DNA of 64,000 nucleotides, from contig NZ_CP118246.1 in assembly GCF_028816455.1 (NCBI RefSeq), positions 1,984,001 to 2,048,000 on the forward strand. Reading direction: 5' to 3'. Made by a program: the position numbers and the translations under genes. Below are positions 31,557-41,781 of this stretch, piece after piece (the first letter of the stretch is position 1; each line of letters opens with the position of its first letter). The notes beneath the pieces were generated by a model, which was not told the DNA's origin, made no database searches, and saw only the letters and a list, made by a program, of their open reading frames with translations. The DNA is from Devosia algicola. Its GTDB lineage: Bacteria > Pseudomonadota > Alphaproteobacteria > Rhizobiales > Devosiaceae.

Positions 31557-34051
31557 TCTTCACCCTCCTGCCTGTTCACAAACGACCACATGGCCAGCAG
31601 CGCGATCAACACAAGACCCTGCGTCGCAGCATTGAAATCACTGCTGACATTGAGCACGCCGAGGAGCGCCCCGATCAACGCCAGGGTGACGGCACCGGCG
31701 ACCGCACCGACGGGCGCCACGATGCCGCCGGCCAGCGCGCACCCGCCCATGACCACCGCCGCCACACTCAACAGGGTGTAGGAATTGCCAGAGTTGATGT
31801 CGCTGGCCGTGTTAATCGCAGTCAACGACATGCCCGCCGCAGCAGCAAATACGCCCGAAATCAAATATCTGATCATGGCGAAGCGCGCCGCAGACCAGCC
31901 AGAGTTCACCATCGCTCCCGCATTATTGCCAAATCCTCGCAGAACGACCCCAAGCGGCATCTGGTTGATAGCAGCGGCAATGGCCGCGACCAACACGATC
32001 AGGATGACGGACGTCGGCAGTCCCAGGAGCGACCAATTCACGGCCGCGCTCAGCCATTCGGGACTGGCCCCTCCCGGCGTCGGTTGAACCGAGTAGCCGA
32101 TACCCGCCCAGATAAAGGACGCGCCGAGCGTCACCACAATCGCTGGTATGCGTCGCGCCTGAATTAGCCAACCCATCCCGGCATAGGCCAAAATGCCCAC
32201 GACAATCGCTGCGACGCCGTAAATCGGCTGATCGAATAGGAGCGTTGCGCTCAGCACACTGACGAGTCCGGCAAACGCCCCTACCCCGAGGTCAATTTCA
32301 CTACCGCCGACGACATACATCTGTGCCATCGCTACCAGGACCAGCGACAGGGCAGGCATCAGGAGGAGATCGAGACCAAAAACCGACGCAATGGCGGGGT
32401 TCGCCAACATCATGACCAACAGCACGATCGCAAGCCCGATAAAGGGCGCGGACTGCACAAGCGAGCGCGCAACCCGGCCCATACCCGCTCCTGACTGGAT
32501 TTCAGCATCGTTGGACTTGTTCATGTGCGCAAAGGACGCGCCGACAATCGCCTCTTCGCTGATCTGGGCACCCGTCAGGCTCGCTAACAATCTTGCCGTC
32601 CGCCAGCACAAGTACCCGGTCAGCGGCCAGTAGCTCTGCATCCTCCGTCGTGTGCCAGATAAGTGTATGCCCCGCCTTCGCTGCCTGATCGCAAAGACGA
32701 TAAAAATCCTGCTTGGTGCTGATGTCCACGCCGCGCGTAGGATCGTCGAGAAGAACAATCGGCGTTTCCGTGGCCAGCGCCCGGGCCACCAGTGCCTTTT
32801 GCTGATTGCCGCCGCTCAATTCGAGAATGTTGGACTCAAAACGTTCCCGGTCGAGCTTAAGGTCCGCGGCGTGTCCCTCGACCGCAGTTGCCTCGTCTTT
32901 CTGGGAGACCAACCTCAGAAAGCCCCGCTTGGCAATTCGCCCAACGCTGATATTGAACAGAACGTTGCTAAGTGGAAATACACCCTCTTTGCGGCGGTCT
33001 CCAGCAATGAAACTTGCTTCGCCTTCTCGGGTAACATCGCCCTCGTCACCTTTTGTAACCGCGAAAAGGGCGTGAAGAAGGCTCCTTTTGCCCACCGCCT
33101 TCAAGCCCGGCAAGGCCGACGATTTCGCCCTTATGCAGTTCAATATCCCGGCCGAGACCCTCGGTGAAGCGGCCGCCGATGCGCGTTACGGTATCCCCAG
33201 TGGGCCTGGTTGTATTTGCCGCGTTCCTCGGGATGACGTCGACATCACCCCCCATGAGCCTCGACAAGCCGATCTATAGAGGCATCCGTGGACGCCCCTT
33301 GCCATGCAAGACTACCATTGCGTAGCACAACCGTCTTGGTGGCAATATCAACGATCTCATGCAGCTTGTGGCTGATAAAAATGAAGGCGAGCCCTTCGCG
33401 CGACTTTGTATGCATAAAGGTACGTAATTGGCGCGACCGCTCCTGATCGAGCGATGAGGTCGGCTCATCCAGCACAATCAGTCTAACGCCAGGGGTGGCA
33501 GTCGCCCGAGCGATTTCGACCATCTGCCGCTCGCCTATTCCAAGATGACCAACCTTGGCATTGACGTCTATGCCAGCGTCTGGAAACACCGCGTCGAGTG
33601 CCTGCCGGGCCCTGTGCTGATAGCGCCGCCGCCAACCAGGCTGCAACCGTGCCTCGTCGGGAGCCTCGACAAAGAAATTTTCGGCCACCGACAAATTGGT
33701 GCAAAGCGAGAATTCCTGGTGAACCATCCGGATGCCGCGCCGCTGCGCTTCGGTGGTCCCATAGTCCAGAAAATCCAACTCATCATCATTGAAGGCGATA
33801 GTGCCAAGGGTCGGTGCGAGCGCGCCGCTCAGAATGCGCATGAGCGTCGACTTGCCAGCGCCATTCCCTCCGACGAGACCGATCACGTCCCCCTCGCGGA
33901 CATCCAGGTCAATCCCGCTATTGGCAAGAGTGGCTCCGAAGGCCTTGGTGATATTAGTCAGGCTAACGACACGCTTCGATGCCACGAACTCGGGCTCATC
34001 CCCTTCAAGCTGGCGTTCGGCAATAGGGCTGTTGGCCAAGTCTTCCTCCAC
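31553..34051 (-). CDS. ABC transporter ATPase fused to RbsC-type permease (three frameshifts as given)
   Basis: Repaired length about 831 residues. It has two RbsA-type ATPase domains: Walker A GGNGAGKST, signature GIGERQMVEIA and Walker B LIVLDEPTSSLD; then ELSGGNQQKALVARAL and IVLLDDPTRGVD. A permease domain with 8-9 membrane segments follows. Removing one base at each of AGCCT 33257-33261, AGGCT 33079-33083 and AGGCT 32577-32581 makes one open frame straight through ELTGAQISEEAIVGASFAHM into the permease. There is no stop between the halves, so this appears to be a natural ATPase-permease fusion. An ATG at 32524 could alternatively start a separate permease. Confidence 0.72.
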
Positions 34052-34126
34052 GGGGCGGTATCAGGAGTCGGACGCACCAGCGATGGCGCGTCCTGGAAAC
34101 ATGCTGGTCCGCAAGGCAGTCATGCC

Positions 34127-35147
34127 TTACTTGTTGAGAAGGTTGTCCTTGACCCAATCCAGCGAATAGGCTCGGGCTGATAATTTGCCCGCCGGGTAGC
34201 TTGGCGTACTCGGCAAGGTTGCTCTCATCGACCGTCGCCACTGGCATGATCATCATTTTCGGCGCGTCAGCACCCTTCAAAAGCGACAGGCCAAGCCAGA
34301 ACGCTGCACCGCCAATACCGGGGGTCGTGTTCATCGAGATCGTCTGGTAACCGTTCTTGGCATTCTCTTCAGCCCACCACTTGACGAAGTCGGTACCACC
34401 GCCGCCTTCGATGATCGGCATGTGCCCCTCATACTCACCGCCATATTGGACAAAAGCCTGGGCGATTCCGACGTCATCACTGCCACCCTGGGCAAGGACG
34501 GCATCTACATGAGGCAAGCTGGGCAGCACGTTAGTAATCGCGTCCTGCGCCACAGAGGCAGTGGCTTGGCCATAGACCGTTGCAACAACCTTGATGTCTG
34601 GGTGCTTTTCGAGGACCGCCTGCTGGGTATTGAAGATTGAATTGTCAGGCGCCGAACCCTTCACGCCCCGCACCTGAATGACGTTGCCTTTGTCACCGAG
34701 CATTTTGAACACAGCCTCGGCCTGAGTAGCTTTGTAGCCCTCGAAGTCGAAATTGAGTTGATAGTTGCAGGGCGCATTTGCAATCGAGTCGAACGAGATA
34801 ACGATAATGCCGGCCGCGCAGGCTTTCTCAATCACGCCATTGACCGCGGTCTCGGACGCCGCATCAACCAGGATCACATCAACCTGCTTGAGAATGAGGC
34901 TCGCAATCTGGCTATTCTGCTGCGCAACCGAACCATCCCCGTTCATCGTGATAAAGTCGGCGATCTCGCCATTGGCCTTGGCCTCATTGGCAGCAGCCTC
35001 GAATGCATCAACCATCTGGTGACGCCAAGTGTTACCGAAATACGCGTTGGTCAGTGCAATCACCGGCGCATCCGGCGAGGCAAAAGTTGGCACCGCGGTG
35101 GCAACAACCATGGAGGCGCCTAGCGCCACTGCAAAACCAAGTTTCAT
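34127..35147 (-). CDS. Ribose-type sugar-binding protein (frameshifted at C-terminus)
   Basis: Starts at 35147 (MKLGFAVALGASMVV) with GGGAGGA upstream and a signal peptide cut near TFASPD. It has periplasmic-binding-protein type 1 fold features (ALTNAYFGNTWRHQMVDAF, VDVILVDAASETAVNGVI). Removing one base from AGGCT at 34168-34172 gives the natural end SYSLDWVKDNLLNK and about 339 residues; otherwise the frame runs on to 34005. First gene of the transporter operon in the apiose locus, divergent from the SMP-30 gene. Confidence 0.85.
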
Positions 35148-35209
35148 TTTTTTCCTCCCGTTTTGATCGACGTCGAAAACACTTCGAAGTAGACGCCATG
35201 TGAGATACA

Positions 35210-35221
35210 TATTATACCAGT
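35210..35221. promoter_or_regulatory. Operator-like site, copy 2
   Basis: TATTATACCAGT, identical to 30310-30321, in the spacer between the leftward binding-protein gene and the rightward SMP-30 gene. The shared site suggests joint control of uptake and catabolism. Confidence 0.45.
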
Positions 35222-35291
35222 ACTAACATGACAAGCCCGATTGATTGCGTCCGGGCATTGCGTGGCGGCGCGCGGTACCGGGAGGGACAAT

Positions 35292-36218
35292 ATGTTCGGA
35301 CAACTTGAAGGAACACGGTACGAAATCATCGACCAGCGTTTCGCGGCGTTGATCGCGGCGCACATATATATTGAGCGGCTCTGGACAGGTGCCCGCTGGT
35401 CCGAGGGGCCGGCCTGGTTTGCAGCAGGTCGCTATCTCATATGGTCAGATATTCCCAACAATAGAATGCTGCGCTGGGACGAAACCAACGATGTGGTCTC
35501 GGTTTTTCGCACGCCAGCGAACAATTCGAACGGTAACACAGTAGATGGACAGGGACGTTTGGTCAGCTGCGAACAGCTGACGCGACGGCTGACCCGAACC
35601 AATCATGATGGCACCGTCACGGTACTGGCTGATAGCTTCGACGGCAAAAAGCTCAATTCCCCCAACGATGTTGTATGTCACTCCGACGGGTCGATTTGGT
35701 TTACCGATCCCACATACGGCATCATCACCGATTATGAGGGTAGCATCTCAGAATCGGAGATCGGTCGGTCCAATCTCTATAGAATTGATCCCAATACCGG
35801 TGTCGTAAACAAGCTTGCCGACGATTTCGTGCAACCGAACGGGCTGGCGTTTTCGCCTGACGAACAGGCTCTATATGTTGCTGACTCAGGCGCATCACAC
35901 CAGAAAAACGGCCCGGCACACATTCGCCGGTTTATCGTGAATTCCGATGGTCGGCTGACGGGCGGTGATGTATTCGCGACCTGCGACGCGGGATTTTTCG
36001 ACGGATTTCGAATTGACCAGGATGGCAGGATATGGACGAGCGCCTTTGACGGCGTTCACTGCTTCGATCCAGATGGGACCCTGCTCGGCAAGATCATTCT
36101 GCCAGAACGGGTCGGTAACCTGACTTTTGGTGGCGAAAAGCGCAACAGACTGTTCATTTGCGGAACCAGCTCATTGTACTCGGTTTTCCTGATGACCAGG
36201 GGCGCCGCCTTGGGATGA
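35292..36218 (+). CDS. SMP-30/gluconolactonase-family lactonase
   Basis: 308 residues from an ATG at 35292 with GGGAGGGA upstream. A six-bladed beta-propeller of the SMP-30/Gnl family, with SEGPAWFAAGRYLIWSD, LNSPNDVVCHSDGSIWFTDP and QPNGLAFSPDEQALYVAD carrying the metal ligands Glu, Asn and Asp. It would open a sugar lactone; in this locus apionolactone or a related aldonolactone is the likely substrate (inference). Divergent from the transporter genes and followed by the GntR regulator. Confidence 0.88.
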   Translation: MFGQLEGTRYEIIDQRFAALIAAHIYIERLWTGARWSEGPAWFAAGRYLIWSDIPNNRMLRWDETNDVVSVFRTPANNSNGNTVDGQGRLVSCEQLTRRLTRTNHDGTVTVLADSFDGKKLNSPNDVVCHSDGSIWFTDPTYGIITDYEGSISESEIGRSNLYRIDPNTGVVNKLADDFVQPNGLAFSPDEQALYVADSGASHQKNGPAHIRRFIVNSDGRLTGGDVFATCDAGFFDGFRIDQDGRIWTSAFDGVHCFDPDGTLLGKIILPERVGNLTFGGEKRNRLFICGTSSLYSVFLMTRGAALG

Positions 36219-36309
36219 GATCCGTAGGCAACCTTTGCCGCCGCGAAACAGGACAGCACAACGCTCTCAACTTGCGGGAATCCGTGATCGCGACTAGACA
36301 GCAGGTATC

Positions 36310-37032
36310 ATGAGTATCGATAAACCCATTGCGCGCGTAAAACTCTCTGACCAGGTTCAGAGTCGACTGCTGTCGTTCATTCATGCTGAGAAGCTGCGCC
36401 CCGGCGACCCGCTCCCGTCCGAACGCGAATTGATGGAAACCTATTCCGTAGGACGACCGGCAATTCGCGAGGCGATGCAGAACCTCAAGCGCATGGGGCT
36501 CATCGAGATAAAGCATGGCGAGAGGCCACGCATTGCCGAGCCATCGTTCGACCGGATGGTCGACCAGATGAGCGAGACCATGCGACACCTGCTCATCCAC
36601 TCCTCGACCTCACTGAGCCACCTCAAGGAGGCCCGTGCCACATTCGAAATGGAGGTCGGTCGGATCGCCGCGCGCAAGCGAACACCGGCCGACATTGAGG
36701 ACTTGGAGGCGATATTGGCGCGACAGGACAGCGTCCGATTAAATGCCCCCGCATTCCTCAAGGCGGATGGTGATTTTCATCATCGCATCGCGCTTATCAG
36801 TGGCAACCCGATCTTTTCCTCGCTAAGCCAGTCGCTGTTCGGGTGGTTGGCACAATTCCATTTCGACCTGGTTCGCAAACCTGGCCTCGAACGCATCACG
36901 CTTGACGAACATTGGCAAATTGTTGAGGCGATCAAAAAAGGTGATCCGGAGGAAACGGCGAGGGTTACAGAAGCCCACCTGAACCGCGCCAACCGATTGT
37001 ATCATCAGGACAATTATAGCCAGGCAAACTAG
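36310..37032 (+). CDS. GntR-family regulator (FadR subfamily)
   Basis: 240 residues. Winged helix with PLPSERELMETYSVGRPAIR and LKRMGLIEIKHGERPRI, then an FCD domain with the metal-binding pattern D-x-x-F-H-x-x-I (ADGDFHHRIALISGN). Resembles NanR/sugar-acid regulators. It lies beside the apiose genes and is the best candidate to bind the repeated ACTGGTATAATA sites. Confidence 0.87.
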   Translation: MSIDKPIARVKLSDQVQSRLLSFIHAEKLRPGDPLPSERELMETYSVGRPAIREAMQNLKRMGLIEIKHGERPRIAEPSFDRMVDQMSETMRHLLIHSSTSLSHLKEARATFEMEVGRIAARKRTPADIEDLEAILARQDSVRLNAPAFLKADGDFHHRIALISGNPIFSSLSQSLFGWLAQFHFDLVRKPGLERITLDEHWQIVEAIKKGDPEETARVTEAHLNRANRLYHQDNYSQAN

Positions 37033-37094
37033 ACCAACGGTCATCGGCAGTTACCGCGCCCGCAACACCCGCCTCCAAACCCGGCGATTGGCGC

Positions 37095-39020
37095 TCACGT
37101 CAGCGTCAGAAGCACCCTGAAAATGATCGTTCCCTCCCACCACATGGGGAAGTTGGTCCCCCATTTGTTGTTGTAGAGATTGAAGCGCAGGCCCTGGTCA
37201 TAATCCGGTACGTCTTGCTGGAACGGCATGAAGGGTGCCGACGCGGCCGCCACCAAGGCGCTGTCGAGCAGACTGACGGTCAGCTGCCCCGACGGGGTGT
37301 CGGCACGCACCGCGTCCACCGCCTGCAACTGCCCACCGCCGCGCCGGGCGATATTGTCACCAGAATTCCATAGCCCCAATTTGTGCAATTGCCAGCGTTC
37401 TGCGAGCGCAGGGGTCAGGGTAAGAAATCCCGCTTCCGGCATGCGATTGGCGGGTTTGTCCCGCAGAACCAGACTTATCTCGACCGTGTTCGCATCAACG
37501 CCACGGACAGAAAGTTCATGACGGTCAGATCCACCCAGCTGCTGTCGGGCCTGTTCTGGCAACCTCGAAACGGCCGTCCGCCCGTCTGCGCCAACACCAT
37601 CATGGATCGGCGCAAAGCTGCCTGTATGGGCGGTTCGTGCCTTGGCAAGGCCCGGTTTGTCATGGTCCAGAATCGCCCATTCCTCACGGTGCTGCAAATA
37701 GCTATCGAGATGCCGTTGCAGTTCACTCCAATCATAGCTTTCGTGTCGGTATCCCATCAACGATCTGGATCGGCCCTCAAGGGCACGGCCGTCGGGTGCC
37801 ACCAGCCGGTCAATATCACCAGTCGATGGATCAAGCGTCGCGGTCCATCCATTGTCGACCAACCGCGTACCGGGCTTGAACGCCGTAGCCGGCGCCGGCA
37901 TCAATTCTGCCAGAGATGACTCTGCCGCCGCGCGATCCGCTCCGCTCAAAGCCTCGATTGTCCGTGAAATATAGTCTCTTTGCTCGACCCACGACTTTTC
38001 TGCGTAGCTAAAACGATAGTCACCCCGCCGCGCCGCCTCAAAAGCTGGCCGGTCCCAAGCCGTATCGTCGCGCAGATAAGTCTTGATATCGACGCCCCAC
38101 GTATGTTCGGCCACCAGCGTCAGGCCGCGACCAAAGGCACGACGCGGTGGCGTCAGCGTTTCAAAACCGTCATAGAGCCGCTGCAAGGCGCGGAACTGCG
38201 CCAGCTTGAGTGGATCACTGGCCGTACCATGTATCCAGCTATCGCCGATGTCCTGTTCCAGGACGGGAAACTGCTCGCGACGGGACCACATCTCAAGACC
38301 AAATGCATCGAGCGTCGAGGCGGCGATATCCGCGTCTGGATGGGCATGACGCAGCGCGCGCAGAGCATCAACTGTCTGGCCGACGCTCTGAGGACCAATA
38401 TTATCATTGGTGTGGGCAAAGCTCAGGCCGATATCTGGCCCGGCGGGGAAATCGGTCGCACCGTACGAGGCTTGATACATCACCACCAACTCCGATCCGT
38501 CCGGCGCGCGCCAGCGAAAGATCGGCGGCACCTCCGGCACCGGGCTCGCGGTATTGACGCCGAGATGCAAGAATTTGATTCCCGCGTCGGCCATAAGCGG
38601 CACCATGCCGATTGTATGGCCCGGAACGTCCGTCATCTTCGCGGCGACGCTGGCCCGACCAAAGCGCTTATCCAACTCCTGCGCATAACTCAGCCCGGCC
38701 CGAAACAAGGCTGGTGACATCAATTCCGTATGGGTGGTGAACGGCAGCGCATGCCAGGTGATGAGGCCGCGCTCGATTGCTTGTTCCAGGTGCCTGACTT
38801 TGGCAGCATCCTGAGTGTTGAGGTGGTCCCAGATCAGCCACGCGCCCGTTGTCCATATAAAGGCCGGATGCCGCGCATTCTCGGCAAAAAAATGCTCGCC
38901 TGTCGCAATTGCCTGCGGGATGAACTGCTCATGATATTGCTGCCGAACCCGTGCGGCGTGGTCGGTAAAGCCGATATCGAGGTGAGTCTTGAAGATCAAG
39001 TGGATGCGTTTGCCCATCAT
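37095..39020 (-). CDS. GH38-like DUF5054 protein
   Basis: 641 residues from the ATG at 39020, with GGAG upstream and only 10 bases after the LacI gene. The N-terminus KRIHLIFKTHLDIGFTDHA and the later AKMTDVPGHTIGMVPLMADA resemble the catalytic barrel of alpha-mannosidase-like GH38 proteins annotated as DUF5054. No signal peptide is visible, so it should act in the cytoplasm on an imported glycoside. The substrate is unknown. A LacI regulator and an ABC importer next to it suggest one catabolic system. Confidence 0.75.
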   Translation of the reverse strand: MMGKRIHLIFKTHLDIGFTDHAARVRQQYHEQFIPQAIATGEHFFAENARHPAFIWTTGAWLIWDHLNTQDAAKVRHLEQAIERGLITWHALPFTTHTELMSPALFRAGLSYAQELDKRFGRASVAAKMTDVPGHTIGMVPLMADAGIKFLHLGVNTASPVPEVPPIFRWRAPDGSELVVMYQASYGATDFPAGPDIGLSFAHTNDNIGPQSVGQTVDALRALRHAHPDADIAASTLDAFGLEMWSRREQFPVLEQDIGDSWIHGTASDPLKLAQFRALQRLYDGFETLTPPRRAFGRGLTLVAEHTWGVDIKTYLRDDTAWDRPAFEAARRGDYRFSYAEKSWVEQRDYISRTIEALSGADRAAAESSLAELMPAPATAFKPGTRLVDNGWTATLDPSTGDIDRLVAPDGRALEGRSRSLMGYRHESYDWSELQRHLDSYLQHREEWAILDHDKPGLAKARTAHTGSFAPIHDGVGADGRTAVSRLPEQARQQLGGSDRHELSVRGVDANTVEISLVLRDKPANRMPEAGFLTLTPALAERWQLHKLGLWNSGDNIARRGGGQLQAVDAVRADTPSGQLTVSLLDSALVAAASAPFMPFQQDVPDYDQGLRFNLYNNKWGTNFPMWWEGTIIFRVLLTLT

Positions 39021-39030
39021 AACCGCTCCA

Positions 39031-40071
39031 TCAACCCACGGTACCGCGCACCACGAGCCGGGTTTGCAGAGTTTCCTGAAGCGCGGGTGCATCAGGGTTG
39101 TTTAACCGCCGGAGGATCAAGCGGACCAGGGCGCTTACCCGATCCTTGAGGTCAAATTTGACAGTGGTCAGGTTGTAGCTTTTCCAGTGCGACTGAGCGA
39201 TATCATCGAAGCCGACGACTTTGACGTCCTCGGGCACGCGCAGCCCCAGCTCATGCCGTAAGGCGTCGAGAACACCGAAGGCACCGACGTCATTGGCAGC
39301 AAAAATCGCGTCCGCCCCGCCCTCGAGGCGAAACAGGTCGAGCGTGGCGCCATAGGCTCTGTCATAACTGAAGTCGCTGGGGGCGATGATCGGCGGCGGC
39401 AACCCCCGCTCGGCCATTACCAAACGCAACATCTGCTCGCGGGCGGTGTTGGCGCGTGATTTGTTGACGCCCGAAACATAGGCGATGCGTCTGGCGCCAT
39501 AGCCCTGCAGCAGCGCCACCGCCTGCTCAACTCCCGCGCGCTGCAACACGTTCATGCGGTCGTGCAACGGGCCCGTCTCGGGCTGATCGTCCTCATCGGA
39601 ACTGGGATAGTGCACATAGATTGGCACCGCGCGATCCAGAAATCTGGCGAGTGTCGCTGGCTTGACGTTCTCGACAAAGGCGACCACCGAGTCCGGATTG
39701 AAGCCGCGCATATAGGCCAGCAATTTTTCGTCCATGCTGAAGTCGGTGCGCGTCTTGAAAAGGAGCGTGGCAAAACCCTCATTCTGAAGCGCTGTTGTCA
39801 GCGCATCGATTTCCTGGCTTTCCCAGTGGCTGCAAACATCGGGCACGATAACACCGACAAGATGCGACCGACCACTGACCAGTGCGCGAGCCGCCCGATC
39901 GGGCGTATAATTCAGTTCCTGGGCTATGCGCAGGATCAACTCGCGTTTTTCTGCCTTGAGCGAGGTGTGGGGGTTAAAGGCTCGCGATACCGCCACGCGC
40001 GACACATTGGCGCGATCCGCAATCATCGCGGCCGTGACGCGACCCTGTGTCAACCTCGTGTCTTCGTTCAC
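39031..40071 (-). CDS. LacI-family transcriptional regulator
   Basis: About 346 residues from a GTG at 40071; a start at 40110 is possible. The helix-turn-helix VTAAMIADRANVSRVAVSRAF is followed by the hinge NYTPDRAARALVSGRSHLVG and a periplasmic-binding-like sensor domain (IFAANDVGAFGVLDALRHEL). Divergent from the sugar importer operon at 40362 and co-directional with the DUF5054 gene, so it probably controls both. Confidence 0.9.
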   Translation of the reverse strand: MNEDTRLTQGRVTAAMIADRANVSRVAVSRAFNPHTSLKAEKRELILRIAQELNYTPDRAARALVSGRSHLVGVIVPDVCSHWESQEIDALTTALQNEGFATLLFKTRTDFSMDEKLLAYMRGFNPDSVVAFVENVKPATLARFLDRAVPIYVHYPSSDEDDQPETGPLHDRMNVLQRAGVEQAVALLQGYGARRIAYVSGVNKSRANTAREQMLRLVMAERGLPPPIIAPSDFSYDRAYGATLDLFRLEGGADAIFAANDVGAFGVLDALRHELGLRVPEDVKVVGFDDIAQSHWKSYNLTTVKFDLKDRVSALVRLILRRLNNPDAPALQETLQTRLVVRGTVG

Positions 40072-40212
40072 ACTTCTGCCCCGCACCTGCAACGATGAAA
40101 TCGTGTACAACTTTCTGACCTCGCTTGCGGCGACGAGTCAAGCCACATAGAGGCCAGAATGCCCGCAAAGTGCGCCATTACCACAATTTGCCGCAAATAT
40201 TGAGCACTTGAC

Positions 40213-40224
40213 GTCGAGTTCGAC
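40213..40224. promoter_or_regulatory. Inverted repeat, possible LacI-family operator
   Basis: GTCGAGTTCGAC has five-base arms (GTCGA/TCGAC) around two bases, in the spacer between the divergent LacI and binding-protein genes. The location fits an operator, but the repeat is short. Confidence 0.3.
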
Positions 40225-40361
40225 ATCGAATTTCGGTTATCTAATTCTCCACATTGACGCGAAGTGAAAACGTGTTCATTCTAACGATGCTGCATCCCCA
40301 ACGGGAGAGCCAACACTGGCTACCGACTAAATCGGAGCCATCAAACGGGAGGAATATTACG

Positions 40362-41712
40362 ATGAGCAATCGTCTGCGTTGTCTAGCGCTCAGCTTCGTT
40401 AGCGCTGCGGCCCTTGTTGGGCCCGCGTTCGCTGTCGATCTGGACATTACCTGTCGCTGCGTCATTGGCGGCACCAACAGTGGTACAGCCCAGTGGATTC
40501 AGGACAGCGTCATTCCGGCATTCGAGGCCGCCCATCCTGACATCAAGGTCAATCTCAACCAGTTCGGTGGCGAGGATGCCCAGCTTACCCAGCAGTTGGC
40601 GCTCGACTTCTCCACCGGTGCTGGCGCTGACGTCACCGCCTTTGACGGCTTTCTCATCCCCAGCTTCGTTGAAGGTGGACTGCTCAAACCACTCGATGAG
40701 GTCGCTGGTCCTGACGTCGACAACTGGTCCGGTTGGGCCGCACTGTCGGATGGCTCCAAGGCCCTGATGCAATACCAGGGCAAGTATTACGGCATTCCGC
40801 TGGGTACGGATGTGCGCATGATTTATACCCGCAAGGATATTTTGACCGAAGCGGGCATCGACGCCGACACTTGGCAGCCTAAATCGTGGGAAGACGTTCT
40901 CGACGCGGGCCGCGCCATTAAAAAAGTTCGCCCGGATAGCTTCCCCATCCAGGCTCAATGCTGGCGTGGCGATGGGCGAAGCCACAACGATGCAGGGGTA
41001 TTGGTTGGCGCTACTGGGCACCGGTGAAGGCGTGATGGACGACAGCGGGAAATATATCGTTTCCAGCCAGGGCATCCTGGATACCCTCAACCTCTACAAG
41101 ACCATTTATGTCGACGAGCAACTTGGCGACCAGCGTGCCCAACTCCTGGCCGACGGTCGCAATCGCTCCTTTGCTAATTTCCGAGACGGTGTGACCGCCT
41201 TATTGTTCGAAGGTGACTATTTCTACCGCTCTGTGACCGCTGAAGGTTCCGAGTTCGCCGTGGCGGATCGCGACAAGGTCATGGGTTGGGCAAAGGTGCC
41301 GGCCGAAAAACCCGGCATGGGCATTCGCGGGCAGGATTTCGTGACCATTTCCGGCGGCACGGGGTTCGTTCTTAACCCGGCAACGGATGCACCCAAGGAA
41401 GCCTGGGCCCTGCTCTCGTTCATGAACGAGCCGGAAATGCAGAACGCATTTCAGGCCATTCAGCCGCGCATCACGGCCCGCACCGATGTTGAAATCCCCG
41501 ACAGCCCCTTCCTGACTGAAACCAGTCGAACTCTCCTGCCACTCACCACGGCTCGTCCTAATGACGAGAACTATAATGCGGTGTCGGCAGAGATTCAGCG
41601 CATGACGGAAGCCGTCGTGTCCGGTGAACTGTCGCCCGAGGAAGCCATGGCCCAATACAAGGCTTCGGTCATTGGCATTGTAGGCGAAGAAAACACCGTC
41701 AGCCTGCTTTAA
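40362..41712 (+). CDS. Sugar ABC transporter substrate-binding protein (frameshifted as given)
   Basis: Repaired length about 449 residues. ATG at 40362 with GGGAGGAA upstream; signal peptide cut near GPAFAVD. Extracellular solute-binding protein family 1. Removing one G from AGGCT at 40951-40955 joins the halves as FPIQLNAGVAMGEATTMQG, a segment typical of the family; otherwise the frame ends at 41027. First gene of the rightward operon with two permeases and an ATPase. Confidence 0.85.
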
Positions 41713-41724
41713 CGCGTCCCTCTG

Positions 41725-41754
41725 GCACCCGGCGTCCCATGCGATGCCGGGTGC
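41725..41754 (+). other. Stem-loop between binding-protein and permease genes
   Basis: GCACCCGGC and GCCGGGTGC form a perfect nine-base stem with a 12-base loop. It lies 12 bases after the binding-protein stop and has no U tract. Hairpins here commonly protect the abundant binding-protein transcript while the permease part decays. Confidence 0.6.
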
Positions 41755-41781
41755 TGCACATCACCCATCACGCAGGTCCAG

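Noticed and set aside
40966..41712. An independent gene starting at GTG 40966
   Set aside because: It lacks a signal peptide and is the C-terminal half of the binding protein begun at 40362.
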